A stretch of 64,000 nucleotides of DNA, taken from assembly GCF_001422405.1 (NCBI RefSeq), contig NZ_LMMV01000001.1, forward strand, positions 249,275-313,274, given 5' to 3'. The notes under the pieces are model-generated. The model was not told the DNA's origin, did not search any database, and saw nothing but the letters and a program-made list of their open reading frames with translations. The stretch is from Pseudorhodoferax sp. Leaf267 (GTDB lineage: Bacteria; Pseudomonadota; Gammaproteobacteria; Burkholderiales; Burkholderiaceae_C). A program made the translations under genes and the position numbers. Of this stretch, positions 18,901-26,009 are shown in pieces; position 1 is the first letter of the stretch, and each line of letters starts with the position of its first letter.

Positions 18901-18952
18901 GCGGCAGCACGGTGCCTGCGGGGAGCAGGGCGCTTGCGGGGTCGATGTGCAT
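15905..18952 (-). CDS. FAD-linked oxidase / Fe-S 2-hydroxyacid dehydrogenase (D-lactate dehydrogenase YdiJ-like)
   Basis: A 1015-residue respiratory-type dehydrogenase that should oxidise a D-2-hydroxyacid and pass electrons to the quinone pool. An FAD-binding PCMH domain is at about residues 50-230 (VPVLARGGGTSQCGQTTG). The FAD-oxidase C domain with SGEHGDG, a typical GlcD/Dld signature, reaches about 540. A 4Fe-4S motif CVGCKGCKRDCP sits near 658. Two CCG (cysteine-rich) domains follow (HHCCGRTY about 816, SSCCGMAG about 945), normally seen in HdrB/GlcF. It is GlcD and GlcF in one chain. It is read away from the GntR gene, 19 bases downstream of it. D-lactate, D-2-hydroxyglutarate or glycolate are the plausible substrates. 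Confidence 0.88.
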   Translation of the reverse strand: MHIDPASALLPAGTVLPPNETCEALARRLRAETEGEVLFDAGSRGRYATDASIYQIMPAGVLVPRTERDVAIAIDIARDLKVPVLARGGGTSQCGQTTGAALVIDNSKHMRRVLDVNVQARTATVEPGLVLDHLNAQLRPHGLWYPVDVSTSAQATLGGMAGNNSCGSRSIAYGNMVHNVLGASAWLSNGELVDFGPVAGLSGRAAKIADHVRRLAAQHSAEIAARWPKVMRRVAGYNLDIFYNQSEKPYTSDGSVNLAHLLIGSEGTLAVTRSLTLKLSELPRAKVLGIVNFPTFHAAMDAAQHIVKLGPTAVELVDRTMIELALANPAFRPTVETALIGKPAAILLVEFSGAEKAALLPQLRQLVELMGDLGLPGSVVQMPDDAPQKNLWDVRKAGLNIMMSLKGDGKPVSFIEDCAVPLEHLAEYTDGLTEVFAKYGSRGTWYAHASVGTLHVRPILDMRTDGGAKMRAIAEEASALVRKYKGAFSGEHGDGLCRGEWIEWQFGPAINAAFRAIKQDLDPIGLFNPGKIIDPPKMDDAALLRFPPPESPRPYKRIELKPVLDWSAWNVQADPVTEVTTAPGTGGDTTGGFAKAVEMCNNNGHCRKFDAGTMCPSYRVTRDEQHLTRGRANTLRLAVSGQLGPDAFTSEAMAETMDLCVGCKGCKRDCPTGVDMAKMKIEFLAHYKGRHGHTLKDKLVARLPDYSHAASRLPWLMNLRNQLPGAAWLGEKLLGLSSRRSLPAWRSDTFWRARDASMFASRDATLAAAKAGQKTAVLFVDTFNGTFESQNALAAARVLQAAGYVLHTVEKAGGHHCCGRTYLASGMVDEARAKASALIDALAPLAQAGIAIVGLEPSCLLTLRDEALVMGLGEKAVTVSQQALLFEEFIAREAKAGRFAILLKPAGKPILLHGHCHQKAFGAVTPILDVLKMIPQARPELIESSCCGMAGSFGYEAAHYEVSMQMAEASLLPAVRQQPDAIVVADGTSCRHQIADGAQREAVHVAVLLDRLLMH

Positions 18953-18971
18953 GGTGGAGCGTCTCTCGTTT

Positions 18972-19661
18972 TTATCGGGCAGCCGTGATCGGATAGATCT
19001 CGCCGGCGCGCAGCAGGGCCAGCACGGTGTCGCGCTTGCGCAGCACGTGGGCCACCAGCACCTGGCGCAGCGCGGGCGCGTCGCGCGCCTGCAGCGCCGC
19101 GACCATCTGCTCGTGCTCCTGCACGGCGTGGGCCCACTTCGCGTCGTCCTGGTTGGTGCGAAAGCGCAGCGACTGCACGCGCGCGTTGATGGAGCGGTAG
19201 GTGGTGGCCAGCACCGGGTTACGTGCGGCCTCGTTGATGGCGGTGTGGATGAGTGCGTTGAGCCGGTAGTAGCCCGACAGGTCGCGCCGCGCGTGGCAGG
19301 CCAGCATCTCGAAGTGCAGCGCGCGCAGCTCGGCCAGTTCCGCATCCGTGATGCGCTGCGCGGCCAGCTCGCCGGACATGCCCTCCAGCATGGCCAGCAC
19401 CTCGAAGGTGTTGAGCACGTCGGCCTCGGTCAGCTTGACGGCCACGGCGCCCCGGTTGGGCAGCAGGTCGACCAGGCCCTCGGCTGCCAGCAGCTTGATG
19501 GCCTCGCGCAGCGGCGTGCGCGACACACGCAACTGCTCGCACAGCTCGCGCTCGTTGAGCTTGGCGCCGGGCGCGATGCGGCCCTCGACCAGCATGGTAC
19601 GCAGCCGCGCGGCAACCTGGTCGTGCAGCGCGAGGCGGGAGATTTCGATCACTTCAGCCAT
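18972..19661 (-). CDS. GntR-family (FadR/FCD) transcriptional regulator
   Basis: Metabolite-responsive repressor or activator (229 aa). The N-terminal winged helix-turn-helix spans residues 10-75 (LNERELCEQLRVSRTPLREA). The C-terminal FCD helical ligand domain carries the usual metal/ligand-binding histidines (LNALIHTAINEAARNPVL). ATG 19661 is chosen because GAGGAAA lies just before it; an upstream in-frame ATG has no such site. It is divergent from the aminotransferase gene and co-directional with the hydroxyacid dehydrogenase gene. Two copies of a 15-base element in opposite orientation lie in the shared promoter, so it very likely controls both arms of the cluster. Confidence 0.9.
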   Translation of the reverse strand: MAEVIEISRLALHDQVAARLRTMLVEGRIAPGAKLNERELCEQLRVSRTPLREAIKLLAAEGLVDLLPNRGAVAVKLTEADVLNTFEVLAMLEGMSGELAAQRITDAELAELRALHFEMLACHARRDLSGYYRLNALIHTAINEAARNPVLATTYRSINARVQSLRFRTNQDDAKWAHAVQEHEQMVAALQARDAPALRQVLVAHVLRKRDTVLALLRAGEIYPITAAR

Positions 19662-19682
19662 GGGTTTCCTCGGATGAATGGA

Positions 19683-19697
19683 TTTTGCATTCAAAAA
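19683..19697. promoter_or_regulatory. Operator-like element, site 1 (TTTTGCATTCAAAAA)
   Basis: A 15-base A/T-rich element, 22 bases before the GntR start codon. Its exact reverse complement recurs at 19748-19762. The core TTGCATTCAA is itself nearly palindromic (TTG-N4-CAA). The high A/T content stands out against the GC-rich background. Binding by the adjacent GntR protein is inferred. Confidence 0.65.
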
Positions 19698-19747
19698 TGA
19701 GCGGTGTATTGCGAGGCGTATGAGGGTTATCCATGCCCGTTAAATGT

Positions 19748-19762
19748 TTTTTGAATGCAAAA
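19748..19762. promoter_or_regulatory. Operator-like element, site 2 (TTTTTGAATGCAAAA)
   Basis: Exact reverse complement of the element at 19683-19697, separated from it by 50 bases, about five helical turns. It ends 28 bases before the aminotransferase start codon (19791), a suitable place for repression. The pair could be bridged by one regulator tetramer, looping the divergent promoter. Confidence 0.65.
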
Positions 19763-19790
19763 ATTTGGAAAACACCCTGAGGACCCCTCC

Positions 19791-21032
19791 ATGCTCCAAC
19801 TCGACATGCATCCCACCGGCCGCCACTTCCTGCAGATTCCGGGGCCCAGCCCGGTGCCGGACCGCATCCTGCGCGCCATGAGCCTGCCCACCATCGACCA
19901 CCGCGGGCCGGAGTTCGCCACGCTGGGGCGCAAGGTGCTGACGGGCATCCAGCAGATCTTCAAGACGAAACACCCGGTCGTGATCTACCCGGCCTCGGGC
20001 ACCGGCGCCTGGGAGGCGGCCTTGCTCAACACGCTGAGCCCCGGTGACCACGTGCTGATGTACGAGACCGGCCACTTCGCGAGCCTGTGGAACAAGATGG
20101 CCACCAAGCTTGGTGTCGTCACCGAGTTCCTGGCCTGGGAAGGCCGCGACGAGCACCTGCCGAGCGCCGGCAGCTGGCGCCGTGGCGTGCAGGCCGAGCT
20201 GATCGAGGCCCGGCTGCGCCGCGACACCGAGAAGAAGATCAAGGCCGTGTGCGTGGTGCACAACGAGACCTCCACGGGCGTCACGTCCGACATCGCCTCG
20301 GTGCGCCAGGCCATCGACGCGGCCGGCCACCCGGCGCTGCTGATGGTGGACAGCATCTCGGGCCTGGCCAGTGCTGACTTCGAGCACGACGCCTGGGGTG
20401 TGGACGTGACGGTCAGCGGCTCGCAGAAGGGCCTGATGCTGCCGCCCGGCATCAGCTTCAACGCCTTGTCGCCGCGTGCGCTGGAGGCGTCCAAGCGCGC
20501 CACGCTGCCGCGCGCGTTCTTCGACTGGGCCGAGATCGTCGAGATGAACAAGACCGGCTACTGGCCCTACACGCCCAACACCAACCTGCTGTATGGCCTG
20601 TCGGAAGCGCTGGACATGCTGCTTGCCGAGGGGCTGGACAAGGTCTTCGCACGCCACCAGCGCTGGGCCGCCGGCGTGCGCGCGAGCGTCAACGCCTGGG
20701 GCCTGCCGATCCAGTGCGCCGACCCGGCCGTCTACTCGCCCGTGCTGACCGGCGTGATCACGCCCGAAGGGGTGGACGCGGACGCGCTGCGCAAGCTGAT
20801 CCACGAGCGCTTCGACCTCTCGCTGGGCACGGGCCTGGGCAAGCTCAAGGGCCGCATGTTCCGCATGGGCCACCTGGGCGACAGCAACGACCTCACGCTG
20901 GTGGCCATGGTGGCCGGCGTGGAGATGGGCCTGAAGCTGGCGGGCGTGAAGCTGGCGGGCAGTGGCGTGCAGGCCACCATGGACCACTTCGCCAGCCATC
21001 CCGCTCCCTCGCCGCTCAAGAACGCTGCCTGA
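19791..21032 (+). CDS. PLP-dependent serine/alanine-glyoxylate aminotransferase family protein
   Basis: Class V aminotransferase (413 aa) like serine-glyoxylate and alanine-glyoxylate transaminases. The N-terminal HFLQIPGPSPVP and TIDHRGPEF are family signatures. The PLP lysine is K213 in SGSQKGLM. ATG 19791 is preceded by GAGGA at 19779-19783; the longer in-frame start at 19755 would fall inside the operator-like element and lacks a ribosome site. The gene is divergent from gntR and followed by a Bug receptor gene 40 bases on. With the hydroxyacid dehydrogenase across the promoter, it suggests interconversion of a 2-hydroxyacid, its 2-oxoacid and an amino acid, for example glycolate, glyoxylate and glycine. 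Confidence 0.9.
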   Translation: MLQLDMHPTGRHFLQIPGPSPVPDRILRAMSLPTIDHRGPEFATLGRKVLTGIQQIFKTKHPVVIYPASGTGAWEAALLNTLSPGDHVLMYETGHFASLWNKMATKLGVVTEFLAWEGRDEHLPSAGSWRRGVQAELIEARLRRDTEKKIKAVCVVHNETSTGVTSDIASVRQAIDAAGHPALLMVDSISGLASADFEHDAWGVDVTVSGSQKGLMLPPGISFNALSPRALEASKRATLPRAFFDWAEIVEMNKTGYWPYTPNTNLLYGLSEALDMLLAEGLDKVFARHQRWAAGVRASVNAWGLPIQCADPAVYSPVLTGVITPEGVDADALRKLIHERFDLSLGTGLGKLKGRMFRMGHLGDSNDLTLVAMVAGVEMGLKLAGVKLAGSGVQATMDHFASHPAPSPLKNAA

Positions 21033-21072
21033 AGCGTCCGTGCCCCTCACGACACCACCGGAGACAACCCTG

Positions 21073-22050
21073 ATGAAAAGACGCTCCCTGATCCAGGCCG
21101 TAGGCGCCGCGGCGGCCACGCTCGGCGCCCCGCATCTGTTCGCGCAAAGCTGGCCCACCGGCCCCGTGCGCATCGTGGTGGGGTTCCCGCCGGGCGGCGG
21201 TACCGATGCGCTGGCGCGCGTGGTCGCGCAGAAGCTCACGGCCATCTGGGGCCAGTCGGTCATCGTGGAGAACAAGCCCGGCGTGGCCGGTGTGCTGGCG
21301 GCTGAATACGTGTCGCAGCAGCCCAGCGACGGCAGCACCTTGCTGATGGCGCACATCAACAGCCATGCGCTGGCGCCCAGCCTGCAGCCCAAGCTGCGCT
21401 ACGACGCGCAGCGCGACTTCGTGCCGCTGGTGCTGGTGGGCGTGACGCCCAACCTGCTCATCGCAGGGCCGGGGCAGAAGGCGCAGACGCTGAAGGACAT
21501 CGTGGCGTTGTGCAAGGCCGAGCCCGGCAAGGTCAGCTTCGGCTCGGCCGGTGCCGGTTCGGCCCAGCACCTGGCGCTGGAGATGTTCAAGCTGCAGGCG
21601 GGCGTGGACGCCATGCACGTGCCCTACAAGGGCAGCGGCCCACTGCTGGCCGACCTCATGGGCAACCAGATCCAGTACAGCTTCGAGACCATGACGGCCG
21701 CCACGCCGCATGTGAAGAGCGGCAAGGTGCTGGCCGTGGCGCAGACGCGCACGCGCCGCGCCAAGGGCCACCCGGGCGTGCCCACCATGCAGGAGCAGGG
21801 TTTCGACGGTTTCGAGGCGACGACCTGGTACGGCCTGGCCGGCCCGGGCAAGCTGCCGGCCGCCATTGCCGACAAGATCAATCAGGACGTGAACACGGTG
21901 CTGGCCATGCCCGACGTGCAGGAACGGCTGGACACCTATGGCGCGGAAGACGGCGGCGGCTCGCGCGAGAAGTTCCGCGACTTCATCGCGAGCGAGACGG
22001 CCAAGTGGGGCAAGGTGGTGCGCGACGGGAAGGTGCGCGTGGACGGCTGA
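21073..22050 (+). CDS. Bug-type (TctC family) periplasmic receptor
   Basis: Periplasmic binding protein (325 aa) of the tripartite tricarboxylate transporter receptor family, greatly expanded in Burkholderiales. The Sec signal (residues 1-25) ends LFAQS. Typical Bug motifs are WPTGPVRIVVGFPPGGGTD, VENKPGVAG and HVPYKGSGPLLADLMG. ATG 21073 has GGAG at 21060-21063. No TctA or TctB membrane genes are present, so it is an orphan receptor that may use a shared transporter or act as a sensor. The ligand is likely a carboxylate or amino acid related to the neighbouring aminotransferase. Confidence 0.9.
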   Translation: MKRRSLIQAVGAAAATLGAPHLFAQSWPTGPVRIVVGFPPGGGTDALARVVAQKLTAIWGQSVIVENKPGVAGVLAAEYVSQQPSDGSTLLMAHINSHALAPSLQPKLRYDAQRDFVPLVLVGVTPNLLIAGPGQKAQTLKDIVALCKAEPGKVSFGSAGAGSAQHLALEMFKLQAGVDAMHVPYKGSGPLLADLMGNQIQYSFETMTAATPHVKSGKVLAVAQTRTRRAKGHPGVPTMQEQGFDGFEATTWYGLAGPGKLPAAIADKINQDVNTVLAMPDVQERLDTYGAEDGGGSREKFRDFIASETAKWGKVVRDGKVRVDG

Positions 22051-22053
22051 AAC

Positions 22054-22971
22054 TCAGCCGGCGGCCTCGACCACGGCGACCGCGGCGGCCAGGTCTTCCA
22101 GCGCCGTGCCCACGGCCTTGAACACCGTGCGCTCGCTGGCCGAGCGGCGGCCCGTGCTGCTGCCGCGCACGAGCGATTCCAGCGTGCCGCGCAGATCTTC
22201 TGGTTTGAAGATGCCGCGCGACAGCGGCCCCAGCAGGTCGCCGCTCTTCTGCAGCGCCTCGGGCGTGTCCACGTAGAGGCTGGCGTCCACGAAACAGGCG
22301 TCGTCGGTCTCGCGCATGGCAGGCGAGAAGCTGCCGATCAGGTCCAGGTGGCTGCCGGGCCGCAGCCAGGCGCCGTGCACCACGGGCGCGGTGGCCAGCG
22401 TGGCGCAGCTCACGATGTCGGCCTGCGCGCACGCGGCGGCCAGGTCGCCGGCCGGCTCGGCCTCGAATCCATCCGCTTGCAGTTGCGCGGCCAGTGCTTG
22501 CGCCTGTTGCGGCGCGCGCGCCCAGACGCTCACGTGCGTGATCGGCCGCACGGCCGCGAAGGCCGCCGGCAGCCAGCGCGCGAGCCGGCCGGCGCCGACC
22601 ACCAGCAGGTGGCTCGCATCCTCGCGCGCGAGGTGGGACGCCGCCAGCGCCGAGGCGCCGACAGTGCGGCGCGCCGTGATCTCGTCGCCATCCAGCAAGG
22701 CCAGCGGTACGCCGGTGGCTGCGTCGTGCAGCAGGTAGCTCGCATGCAGCCCCGGCAGGCCGCGCGCGGCATTGCCCGGCGCGATGTTGATGACTTTCAC
22801 GCCGTAGTGGCGGGCCGTCCACGCCGGCATGATCAGCGAGGTGAAGCCTTCCACCTGGTGCGTGTGGCGCAGCGGCACCTGGCAGCCGGTGGCGAACATG
22901 GCGCGCAGGGCTTCGATCACCACGGGAAAGGGCAGGGCGGCGCGCACGGCCGCGGCGTCGAAGTGCTTCAT
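22054..22971 (-). CDS. Ornithine cyclodeaminase / mu-crystallin family protein
   Basis: NAD(P)-binding enzyme (305 aa) of the OCD/mu-crystallin family, which includes ornithine and lysine cyclodeaminases, alanine dehydrogenases and ketimine reductases. The Rossmann glycine motif is VVGAGRLARW near residue 125. The preceding DGDEITARRTVGASALAA segment is the family signature around the active site. Its start ATG overlaps the MFS stop codon as ATGA, so the two are translationally coupled. It converges on the Bug gene with three bases between. The substrate is not evident; a ketimine reductase or amino-acid dehydrogenase role would fit the cluster. Confidence 0.86.
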   Translation of the reverse strand: MKHFDAAAVRAALPFPVVIEALRAMFATGCQVPLRHTHQVEGFTSLIMPAWTARHYGVKVINIAPGNAARGLPGLHASYLLHDAATGVPLALLDGDEITARRTVGASALAASHLAREDASHLLVVGAGRLARWLPAAFAAVRPITHVSVWARAPQQAQALAAQLQADGFEAEPAGDLAAACAQADIVSCATLATAPVVHGAWLRPGSHLDLIGSFSPAMRETDDACFVDASLYVDTPEALQKSGDLLGPLSRGIFKPEDLRGTLESLVRGSSTGRRSASERTVFKAVGTALEDLAAAVAVVEAAG

Positions 22972-24563
22972 GCCTCGGCCAGGTAGTGCGTCATCTGCAC
23001 GGCCTCGCCCGGCAGCATGAAGGCGCGCACGGTCGCTTCCAGTTCGTGGTCGGCCATGGTGTGGCGCGCGCGCTGGTGCAGGTAGTCGGCCCAGGACGTG
23101 ACGATGAAGCGCTCGACGAAGCGCGACGGGTCGGCTAGGTCGCGGTAGATGCGCCAGAACGTGGCGCCGTCGCGCCGCCGATGTGCGCGCATGTGGCTGG
23201 CGGCTTCCAGGAAGGCTGTGGCGCGCTCAGGGTCAATGCGGTAGCTGATCTCGATGGCTACGGGGCCGGCTTCGGGCGGCGGCTCGTTGGGCACGTAAAG
23301 CTCGTCCCAGGGCGTGGTCTGCGTCACCTCCTGCCGGTCGCCCATGCGCAGCGGGAAGGGCTTGGCCAGCAGCAGGCCGCCGGCCATGCAGGCCGCCGCC
23401 ACGACCAGCGTGAACGACAGACCGAACAGGTCGGCTGCGGCCCCCCAGAACGCCGAGCCCAGCGCGAAAGAGCCCAGGGCGCACAGCGTGTGCATGGCCA
23501 GAGCGCGGGCGCGCACCCAGGGTGGCACGCTGGTCTGCGTGGCGGTGTTGAAGGTGGACATCACCGCCATCCAGGCGGCGCCGCCTGCCACCAGGGCCAG
23601 ATAGACCAGTGCGGGCCAGGGCGCGAAGGCGGCGATCAGGTTGACCGCGGCGTAGACGACGCAGCCGGTGGCCACGAGCTTTTCGAGCCCGACGCGGTTG
23701 CGCAGCCGTCCGATCACCAGGCCCACCAGCACGGCGCCCGTGCCCAGGCAGCCCATCAGCAGGCCGTAGCCGGCCGCGCCCAGGCCCAGCTTCTGCTGGC
23801 CGATCATGGGCAGCAGCGCCCACAGGGCCGAGCCCGCGCCGCTGTAGGCCACCGTGCGCACGAGCTGCGCCAGCACGGTTTGCGAATGCCAGGCAAAGCG
23901 CACGGCGCTGAGCATGCCGCCCCACAGCCGCTCGGCCGGCAGGCGCGAGGGCGGGTGCGGCTTGGGCGGGTAGCGCCGCACGGCAGCCGCCATGACCAGG
24001 GTGCTGCCCACCGCGATCACGAAATTCCAGGCGCCGCCCACGGCCGTGAACACCAATCCCGCCAGCGCCGGGCCGAGCGCCCGCGCCGCGTTGTAGGCGA
24101 TGGAGACGACGGTGATGGCCTGCGGCAGGTCTTCGCGCGGGATGGAGTCGCCGATGGTCGAGTTCCACGCAGGCGACAGCAGCGCCGTGCAGCAGCCCGC
24201 GATGAAGATCATGAACAGCAGCGTGCCCGAAGCGCCGATGCCGGCTAGCAGCAGCACGGCCATCAAGGTGCCGGCGATGGCCTGCACGATGAGCGCGGTC
24301 AGGATCAGCTTGCGCCGGTCGGTGATGTCGGCCAGCACCCCGGCCGGCAGCGACAGCAGGAACATGGGCAGGAACACGGCGGTCTGCACCAGCGCCGCGA
24401 GGAAGGACGATCCGGTGAGCTCCACCATCATCCAAGCGGCGGCCATGGTCTGCATGGCATTGCCGATGAAATAGATGCCGCCGCTGCTCCACAAGGCCCG
24501 GAACTGCTGGTGGCGCAAGGTGGCCCAGATCGAGGGGTTGTGGGGCAGGGGCGTGGCACTCAT
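22968..24563 (-). CDS. MFS transporter (EntS-like, MFS_3) with C-terminal monooxygenase-like domain
   Basis: Inner-membrane exporter (531 aa). Residues 20-410 hold about twelve hydrophobic helices, with the MFS loop DITDRRKLI between helices 2 and 3. This subgroup contains EntS (enterobactin export) and similar efflux proteins. The last 100 residues are soluble (ISYRIDPERATAFLEAA, FWRIYRDLADPSRFVERF) and resemble the antibiotic-biosynthesis-monooxygenase/dimeric ferredoxin fold found fused to some MFS_3 proteins. ATG 24563 begins a normal cytoplasmic N-terminus; the frame upstream to 24719 is not membrane-protein-like. It is coupled to the OCD-like gene by a 4-base overlap. Confidence 0.87.
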   Translation of the reverse strand: MSATPLPHNPSIWATLRHQQFRALWSSGGIYFIGNAMQTMAAAWMMVELTGSSFLAALVQTAVFLPMFLLSLPAGVLADITDRRKLILTALIVQAIAGTLMAVLLLAGIGASGTLLFMIFIAGCCTALLSPAWNSTIGDSIPREDLPQAITVVSIAYNAARALGPALAGLVFTAVGGAWNFVIAVGSTLVMAAAVRRYPPKPHPPSRLPAERLWGGMLSAVRFAWHSQTVLAQLVRTVAYSGAGSALWALLPMIGQQKLGLGAAGYGLLMGCLGTGAVLVGLVIGRLRNRVGLEKLVATGCVVYAAVNLIAAFAPWPALVYLALVAGGAAWMAVMSTFNTATQTSVPPWVRARALAMHTLCALGSFALGSAFWGAAADLFGLSFTLVVAAACMAGGLLLAKPFPLRMGDRQEVTQTTPWDELYVPNEPPPEAGPVAIEISYRIDPERATAFLEAASHMRAHRRRDGATFWRIYRDLADPSRFVERFIVTSWADYLHQRARHTMADHELEATVRAFMLPGEAVQMTHYLAEA

Positions 24564-24695
24564 GGTCGGCAATTGTCCATGCCACGCAGGACCGGTCGCC
24601 TGGCGTTGTCGCCTGAGACCGGCGTGACGTATTTCACGAGGCGCTGCCGGCAGGCTTGACAACGCGTCCAGTCGGCAGTCCGCAAGTGGTTGATG

Positions 24696-24722
24696 TGTAT
24701 GCAAACGATACGTTGGCATACA
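24696..24722. promoter_or_regulatory. 27-bp near-perfect dyad upstream of the PEP-CTERM gene
   Basis: The arms TGTATGC-A-AACG and CGTT-G-GCATACA flank a 3-base ATA centre; only one pair mismatches. It lies 42 bases before the start codon, in an unusually A/T-rich 100-base stretch between the MFS gene and the PEP-CTERM gene. Its size and symmetry suit a dimeric regulator site, possibly overlapping the promoter. No regulator gene is adjacent. Confidence 0.6.
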
Positions 24723-24764
24723 AATTGTTAGATATGCATCCTCTTCAACTCAATGGACATATCC

Positions 24765-25409
24765 ATGCGATTCAAGTCAGCTCTTTTCGGCGCCGTCACC
24801 GCCTTGACGCTTGCCGGCCCGGCCGTTGCTGCTCCCGTTCAAGTCGGAATCGGCGGCGCCTCTTTCACGCCTGGTTCTGGCTACGGCGTCGACGTCTCAG
24901 AACTGCTGTTTCCTACCCTGCTGGATGTGAAGTTCAGTACAGCGACCTTCGCGGCACAAAACTTCACGCTGGCTGCGGCCGGCGCCTCGCGTACGTTCTC
25001 GATGGGCACGATCACGCTGGACGAACCGGACTTTCTGTTCGTCTTCGGCGGCATCGAAGCCAACGAGACCGACAACCTGGGGGTTACCGCCAGACTGAAC
25101 TTTCTCAATCCCTTTGGCGATGTGGTGCGGATCTCAGCCACGGGCATCGCAACCCTGGGCGTCGTCGGCGATGCCGGTGTCGATTTCAGCATCGACTGGT
25201 CGCCGGTCGACGTGGCGTTCGGTCACGGCGGTTCCCTGCGCGTCTCGCTTGCGGACATGAGCTTTCGCGCGGCGGGCGCCCAGAACCAGTCGGTCACCGT
25301 GACCTACCTGTCCGAGCCTGTCGTGAATGCAGTGCCCGAGCCGGCTTCCCTGGCTCTGATGGGCCTAGGCCTGGTCGGTCTGGCTTCGACTCGCCGCCGC
25401 CGCGCCTGA
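24765..25409 (+). CDS. PEP-CTERM sorting domain-containing secreted protein
   Basis: Secreted surface or matrix protein (214 aa). A signal peptide covers residues 1-23 (MRFKSALFGAVTALTL, AVAA). The C-terminus has VPEPASLALMGLGLVGLAS followed by a basic tail, the tripartite PEP-CTERM signal recognised by exosortase EpsH in exopolysaccharide-producing bacteria. The middle part is beta-rich and low in charge, with no recognised domain. ATG 24765 is preferred to ATG 24753 because it begins a normal signal peptide; neither has a strong ribosome site. A good terminator follows. No exosortase is in the window, so sorting must depend on a distant locus. Confidence 0.85.
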   Translation: MRFKSALFGAVTALTLAGPAVAAPVQVGIGGASFTPGSGYGVDVSELLFPTLLDVKFSTATFAAQNFTLAAAGASRTFSMGTITLDEPDFLFVFGGIEANETDNLGVTARLNFLNPFGDVVRISATGIATLGVVGDAGVDFSIDWSPVDVAFGHGGSLRVSLADMSFRAAGAQNQSVTVTYLSEPVVNAVPEPASLALMGLGLVGLASTRRRRA

Positions 25410-25430
25410 GCACTTGCGCAATCCCGTGAG

Positions 25431-25454
25431 GCCCGCTTCGGCGGGCTTTTTTTT
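25431..25454 (+). terminator. Rho-independent terminator after the PEP-CTERM gene
   Basis: The stem GCCCGC (25431-25436) and GCGGGC (25441-25446) closes a TTCG tetraloop and is followed by eight T. It is the clearest intrinsic terminator in the window and acts on the plus strand, just before the end of the convergent membrane-protein gene. Confidence 0.9.
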
Positions 25455-25458
25455 GCCC

Positions 25459-25875
25459 TCAGACGGTGGCGGTGTTGGCCGGCATGCGCGTGGCACGCAG
25501 CCCCATCCACTGCGCTTCGGCCAGCAGCACAACGGTGACGGCCTGTGCGATCACCCAGGCCATGCCCAGAGAGGTCACGGCGAACAGGCCGCTGGCCAGC
25601 AGGGCCGCGCAGGCCGCTGCCCAGCCGAAATTGCCGATGGCCACCAGGCCGATCAACATGCGCGGTGGCGTGGCCGCGCGGGCCATCGCAGCCGCCGCCG
25701 CGGCATAGGCCAGCAGGAACAGGCCGGTGCCCAGCAGCAGCCCGGCGGGCAGGCCGGTCAGGCGCGCCAGGGTGTCGGTCAGGCCCACTTGCAAGGTGCC
25801 AGTGGCGGCGCAGGACGCGGCGTCGATGGCCATCACGCGATGCAGGAAGCGGGGCGAGGCGAAGAACGAGGACAT
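25459..25875 (-). CDS. Hypothetical four-helix membrane protein
   Basis: A 138-residue inner-membrane protein with about four hydrophobic helices (for example AGLLLGTGLFLLAYAAAAAA and LGMAWVIAQAVTVVLLAEA). The start ATG at 25875 has a strong AAGGAG. It resembles small conserved integral membrane proteins of unknown function. It is divergent from the XRE regulator, and a 21-base palindrome lies between their start codons, so it is probably the regulator's target. No catalytic residues are evident. Confidence 0.78.
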   Translation of the reverse strand: MSSFFASPRFLHRVMAIDAASCAATGTLQVGLTDTLARLTGLPAGLLLGTGLFLLAYAAAAAAMARAATPPRMLIGLVAIGNFGWAAACAALLASGLFAVTSLGMAWVIAQAVTVVLLAEAQWMGLRATRMPANTATV

Positions 25876-25955
25876 GGCGAAACTCCTTGGGTTTGCACGC
25901 CGAGAGACCATCCCGCGGCGTTGGGCTGCATGGTTGCGCGTGCCGCGCCGCCGGG

Positions 25956-25976
25956 CCATGACCTCGCAGGTCATGG
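25956..25976. promoter_or_regulatory. 21-bp palindromic operator candidate for the XRE/MmyB regulator
   Basis: Perfect 9-base arms CCATGACCT and AGGTCATGG flank CGC. It lies between the divergent membrane-protein and XRE genes, 33 bases before the regulator start. ATGACCT-N3-AGGTCAT is the kind of site found beside XRE regulators with an MmyB-like domain. Binding is inferred. Confidence 0.7.
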
Positions 25977-26009
25977 GCGCGCGGCGGCCGCGGCGCCAGA
26001 ATCGCCGCC

